NCBI RefSeq assembly: GCF_036323735.1
Contig: NC_086029.1
Span: 48,917,357-48,981,356 of the forward strand
DNA: 64,000 nt
Origin: Rattus norvegicus
Taxonomy: Eukaryota; Chordata; Mammalia; Rodentia; Muridae
Direction of reading: 5' to 3'
Under the pieces are notes generated by a model, which worked only from the letters and a program-made list of their open reading frames with translations, made no database searches and was not told the origin of the DNA. A program made the translations under genes and the position numbers. Of the stretch, positions 54,028-64,000 are shown piece by piece (positions within the stretch are counted from its first letter, which is position 1; each line of letters starts with the position of its first letter).

Positions 54028-55065
54028 CAGTGTGTGCATGCCTGTGTTTGCGTGTATTCGTGTGTAAACATGTGTATATGGTATGCATGTGTGTCTGAGT
54101 ATGTGTGTGCATTGTGTGTATATGTATACACATGTGTTTGTATGTCTGTGTATTCTGTCTGTATACATGTGCATACATGTGTGTGCATGTGTGTCTGAGT
54201 GTATGTGTGTGTATATATGTACACGTGTATGTGTCTGTGTTTGTATTCATATGTGTATATGCATGTGTATCTCTATATTTATGTGTGTATATATGTGTCT
54301 GTGTGTATTGTGTATATGCGCGTACATGCACATATACACACATGTGTATGAGTGTATCCATATGTGCATGTGTGTATTTGTGTGTGTGTATATGTATGTT
54401 TATATATGTGTATATGCATGTGTCAGTGTGTATGTATGTATTGTGTATATGTTTGTATGAGTTTATCTGTGTGTGCATGTGTGTATTTGTGTATATATAT
54501 GTGTGTGTCTGTGTATATGAGTGTGCATGTGCTTTTGTGTGTATATGTGTGTACACATGTGTGTGTGCATGTGTGTCTGAGTGTGTGTTGTATGTATATG
54601 TGTACATGCATGTATGTCTGTGTATATTCATGTGTGTATGTATGTGTGTGTGCATGTGTGTCTGAGTGTGTGTTGTGTGTATGTGTACATGCATGTATGT
54701 CTCTGTGGATTTGTGTGTATGTGTGTGCATGTGTCTGCGTGTATGAGTATGTAATGTGTGCATATGTGCACATGCACCTGTGTGCACCTGTGCATATTCA
54801 AGTGTGTGTGTGTGTGTATTTGTATGTGTATGTGTGTGTACGTGTGTCTGCATGTATGAGTTTTTTATTGTGTGTATATGTGTGCACACACACGAGTGTG
54901 TGTATGTGTCTGTCTGCGTGTATATGTGTGTATTGTTTTTTTCCTTCCACTATGAAGTTCTAGGTTATATTTGAGTGTGCATGTGTGTCTGTGTATGTGT
55001 TGTGTGTATATGTGTGCACACATGTGTGTGTCTGTGTGTCTCTGTGTGTGAGTCTGTATGTGTAT
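54028..55065 (+). repeat. About 1 kb of TG/TATG/CATG low-complexity DNA
   Basis: Alternating purine-pyrimidine sequence built from TGTGTATG, TGCATGTG and TGTCTGAG words, continuous apart from the unit GTTTTTTCCTTCCACTATGA (54937) that recurs at 55070. It produces long His/Thr/Tyr or Cys/Val shadow frames on both strands (up to 288 codons at 54023-54889), which are not genes. Confidence 0.95.
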
Positions 55066-55479
55066 TAGTTTTTTCCTTCCACTATGAAGTTCTAGGGATG
55101 AAACTCAGGAAGATGTTCAGACTTGGAGGTAAGTGCCTTTATCCACTGAACCATCCCATGGGCCTTTGACCTTGCTTTGAAACTCAACATTTGGACTTCT
55201 TTACTAGTTTTGTACTCTGATTTTTTTAATGCAATTCAAATCACTATATAAATAAGATGCATTAGAACTCATTATAAACATACCTCAAAGCCTTTAAAAT
55301 AGGGGAGATTATTTCTAGTTAGTCATTGGCAGCCACCAGCTCTGAAGTGTCAGTGAAGTTTTACAGCATCCAACAGCTGGTGGAGGGAGAAAGCAAGAAA
55401 CAGGCCACGCACAGAGGAATCCTTGTTATGCGTCAGTTCGTTGGGTTTTTAAATAACCCTCTAGAAAACTAAAGCAGGA

Positions 55480-61397
<5,918 letters not shown>

Positions 61398-61410
61398 TAG
61401 TTAGTTAATG

Positions 61411-61521
61411 TGGTGTGTGTGTGTGTGTGCGTGTGTGTGTGTATGTGAGAGTGTGTGTGTGAGAGTGTGTGTATGAGAGAGTGTGTGTGTGAGTGTGTGT
61501 ATGTGTGTGTAAGAGAGAGAA

Positions 61522-61602
<81 letters not shown>

Positions 61603-61612
61603 GAGAGAGGGA
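61411..61612 (+). repeat. Compound (GT)n-(GA)n microsatellite beside SH3BGR exon 2
   Basis: (GT)n mixed with GAGA at 61411-61544, then (GA)n to 61612; it begins 65 bases after the exon 2 donor. Confidence 0.95.
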
Positions 61613-61758
61613 GAAGGCCAGGGGTTAACACTGGGTGTCTTCTTCAATCACTTTTTACTTTGTTTTGAGGCAGGGTCTGTCAGTCACTGACCTGGAGCTC
61701 ACTGACTCAGCAAGGTGCCTGGCAGAGGTGTCTCTGCCTGCTTTCCAGCACTGCGCTA

Positions 61759-61759
61759 A

Positions 61760-61810
<51 letters not shown>
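61759..61810 (+). repeat. (CA)n microsatellite
   Basis: About 22 CA units after ACACATAC. Confidence 0.95.
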
Positions 61811-61812
<2 letters not shown>

Positions 61813-61984
61813 CATTGCACTCTGCTTCCACACAGGTACTGACAACCTGAACTCAGGGCCTTGTGGCAGGCACCGTATCAACGGATGCGGATCTTAGTCC
61901 ATTTGTTAGGAACATTTAAAGCAGATTAGCTTTGAGGAGTTGCTTGGAATCGTTCATAAATCACCATTTAAGAGTTAGAAGAGG

Positions 61985-62083
61985 GGATTGGGGATTTAGC
62001 TCAGTGGTAGAGCGCTTGCCTAGCAAGCGCAAGGCCCTGGGTTCGGCCCCCAGCTCCGAAAAAAAGAAAAGAAAAGAAAAAAA
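61985..62083 (+). mobile_element. ID SINE
   Basis: Near-consensus forward ID (GATTTAGCTCAGTGGTAGAG to GGCCCCCAGCTCCG), with tail (A)n(GAAAA)n. The TSD AAGAGTTAGAAGAGG is at 61970-61984 and 62084-62098. In an SH3BGR intron. Confidence 0.95.
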
Positions 62084-62242
62084 AAGAGTTAGAAGAGGGT
62101 AAAGTCAGTGGAACAATAGAAGGTTTGAGGGTGTTTTCAGTTTTTTATTTTGAGGAATAGAGGTTACTTGTACTTTAGGTAGAAGGATTGATTCCAGTTA
62201 GCCTTATGACGGGCATATTCAGCAGACACGTGATAAATTCTT

Positions 62243-62282
62243 TTTTTTTGGTTCTTTTTTTCGGAGCTGGGGACCAAACCCA
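62243..62282 (-). mobile_element. 5'-truncated ID SINE (about 40 bp)
   Basis: Only the tail and the last bases of the ID (CGGAGCTGGGGACCAAACCC) are present, yet they are flanked by the perfect 15-base TSD ACGTGATAAATTCTT (62228-62242, 62283-62297). The truncation therefore happened at insertion. Confidence 0.92.
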
Positions 62283-62430
62283 ACGTGATAAATTCTTAAA
62301 GACTGACTAGCAGACATGTGTAGTGTTATACCAGACACAAGATGAATTTGTTCAAGCTTACCCAGTTAGTTTAAATGTGTTCTGGGCATTTTGATAATAA
62401 TGGAAGCTTTATTCATATTTAAATTCATTT

Positions 62431-62435
62431 GTGTG

Positions 62436-62475
<40 letters not shown>

Positions 62476-62775
62476 TGTGTGAGTATGTGTGTATGGCAAG
62501 TGTGCATGGTGTTGTGTTTGTGTGAGAGTGTGTGCGGGTGTGTGACTGTGTATATGTGTGTGTGGTGTGTGTTTGTGTGTGCATGGTGTTGTATGTGTGC
62601 CTGGTGTGTATGTGTGTGTGTGTGTGTGAGAGTGTGAGTGAGTGTGTATGTGTGCATGGTGTATATGTGTGTGTGCATGATGTGTGGTGTAAGTGTGTGT
62701 GTGTGCATGGTATGTATATGTGTGTGTGCATGGTGTTGTGTGTGTGTGCATAGTGTTTGCATGTGTGTGTTCTTG
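62431..62775 (+). repeat. GT-rich low-complexity DNA
   Basis: TGTGTG with GAGTG and GCATGGTG interruptions; shadow His/Thr and Cys/Val frames on both strands. A B4-like SINE follows (about 62780-62970). Confidence 0.92.
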
Positions 62776-63029
62776 AGTGGGTGTGTTTGTGTCTCCTGCA
62801 TATGGAAGTCAGGGGACAACCTTGGGTTTTTCTCCTCAAGCATCTTCCACCTTGCCTTCTTGGGATGAGGTCTCTTATTGGCATGGAACTTGCCCAGGCT
62901 AAGCTGGCTGGATGGTAGGTGCCAGGGCTCCACCTGTCTCTGCCTCCTTGGTGCTGAGGTCATCGGTGTGCACTGCCATCCTTTTTTTCCCCTTCTTTTT
63001 ACATGGGCTCTGGGGAAGGAACTCTGAGG

Positions 63030-63790
63030 TGCAAACTTAAAGGTTCTTTGGAAATTCAGTTGGATGGTGTTTTGCTGGGGCAAACACGTGGAGGAGCATC
63101 TCGTTCAGGTGGACCCAGGCGTGAAAAGCTAAGGCAGACGAGTGAAGGAACGTTTTGCTGAAGCGGACTCAGCAGAGAGGATGTTCTGCTAAAGCCAGCA
63201 CCTGAAAGGACACATGAAAGATTCTTTGCTAATGGCACACGTGTATTGGTCCACCTTACATGCATAGCTGAGCTGCATTTGTGGGGACTTCGCAGAGAGA
63301 AACACTAAAAACCTTCCGGTGGCGTACTGCCGTTTGTCTCAGCCTCCAAGGACTTGGGCTGATTGGAAGCATGCGCTGAGGCAAGACCGTGCTGAGGCAG
63401 GGCGCATGGAGGACACGTGATGTTTGGAGATTATAAACAGGACTTGATGGAGTGACGAAGAGAGCTAGGCTTGCTAATAAAGCTGGCTGTGCAATGCCTG
63501 TGGGTCTCACTTCTTCGCTGATCTTTACTTCTCCGAGAGAGGCACAGCTGAGAAAGATCTTCCGGTGCTCCTGCTGGTCCCTTCTGCTGACTCCAGCCTA
63601 GGCTGAGACCTGGCTGTCTCTGCTAGGTAGTGTCACCACTGTTGCTAAATTGACTCTACCAAGCTGGACTGCTGGTGTGTCTGTGAGGCGATTGGGAGTG
63701 GATAGGGCTGCTGCCGCCAGCTATCTTGTGAGCTGAGCTGCCGATTTCTAGACAACACACACGGGAGTTGCCACAAAGTAGGTTTCTAAG
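63030..63790 (+). mobile_element. Candidate LTR/retroelement segment
   Basis: GATTATAAACAGGACTTG is followed about 50 bases later by GCTAATAAAGCTGGC and GGGTCTCACTTCTTCGCTG, in the order TATA-like, polyadenylation signal, GT-rich. Repeated GCTAAAGC/GTGAAAGG-type words lie upstream. I cannot name the family. Confidence 0.35.
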
Positions 63791-64000
63791 TAGGTCCACT
63801 TCCCCCATATCCTTTCTTTTCCACTACCTCTGGTTACAAGGAAGGTTAAAGCGTTTAAGAACCATCACTAAAAATAGGATTTGAAAAAATTAAAAAGTTA
63901 CAGAGCTCAGATCCTTGTGCCTGCAAGGCAAGCACGTCCTTGGCAGGTTACGGTCTCCAGACTCACTGTCTGCTCTTTAACACAAAAGTTTTTGAGCCTC

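Noticed and set aside
54023..54889. 288-codon His/Thr/Tyr frame (- strand) and several Cys/Val frames (+ strand)
   Set aside because: Translation of TG/CA low-complexity DNA; no composition or start typical of a gene. The same applies to 62366-63083 and 61401-61647.
61985..62083. tRNA-like A and B boxes (TAGCTCAGTGGTAGAG, GGTTCGG) suggesting a tRNA gene
   Set aside because: These are the tRNA-Ala-derived promoter of an ID SINE, with an A-rich tail and TSD; no complete cloverleaf. The same holds for the other ID copies.

Overview
The window is rodent nuclear DNA, almost certainly brown rat (Rattus). It carries nine ID retroposons (tRNA-Ala/BC1-derived; the family is most abundant in rat), eight of them with target-site duplications (TSDs) readable by eye. 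It also holds many B1, B2, B3 and B4 SINEs, long microsatellites and LTRs. Real exons are short and widely spaced; nearly all other open frames are chance or repeat-derived.

Three protein-coding genes can be read exon by exon, in the order of the human 21q22.2 block GET1(WRB)-LCA5L-SH3BGR. (1) GET1/WRB, + strand: the last four coding exons lie between 5713 and 10062; exon 1 is upstream of the window. (2) LCA5L (lebercilin-like), - strand: seven coding exons between 33487 and 13403 join in phase to 692 codons, with a non-coding first exon near 47145-47205 in a CpG-rich promoter. (3) SH3BGR, + strand: coding exons 1 (55994-56038) and 2 (61161-61346); the rest lies beyond the window. GET1 and LCA5L are tail-to-tail about 1.5 kb apart. 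LCA5L and SH3BGR are head-to-head about 8.8 kb apart.

Layout: 1-5712 GET1 intron 1 (SINEs, LINE-like debris); 5713-11866 GET1 exons and probable 3' UTR; 11867-12126 a retroposed transcript 3' end; 13250-33497 LCA5L coding part, with an RPL7A and an RPL17 retrocopy and two large minisatellites in introns; 33498-47144 the LCA5L 5' intron, with a few exon-like segments I cannot assign; 46900-47350 the LCA5L promoter; 48410-49006 a solo gammaretrovirus-like LTR; 49414-49836 a second LTR-like insertion inside a B3; 54030-55065 about 1 kb of TG-rich low-complexity DNA; 55480-64000 SH3BGR promoter, two exons and intron repeats.

The three genes are not an operon and have unrelated roles. GET1 is an ER membrane receptor subunit for tail-anchored protein insertion. 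LCA5L is a coiled-coil paralogue of the ciliary protein lebercilin. SH3BGR is a thioredoxin-fold adaptor of muscle. I found no CRISPR array, rRNA, functional tRNA or novel multi-gene system. The most interesting items are a ciliary X-box in the LCA5L promoter, the repeat-expanded last LCA5L exon, a two-phase minisatellite with higher-order structure, a B1 whose core has become a perfect hexamer array, the solo LTR, and unassigned exon-like segments at 40-45 kb.
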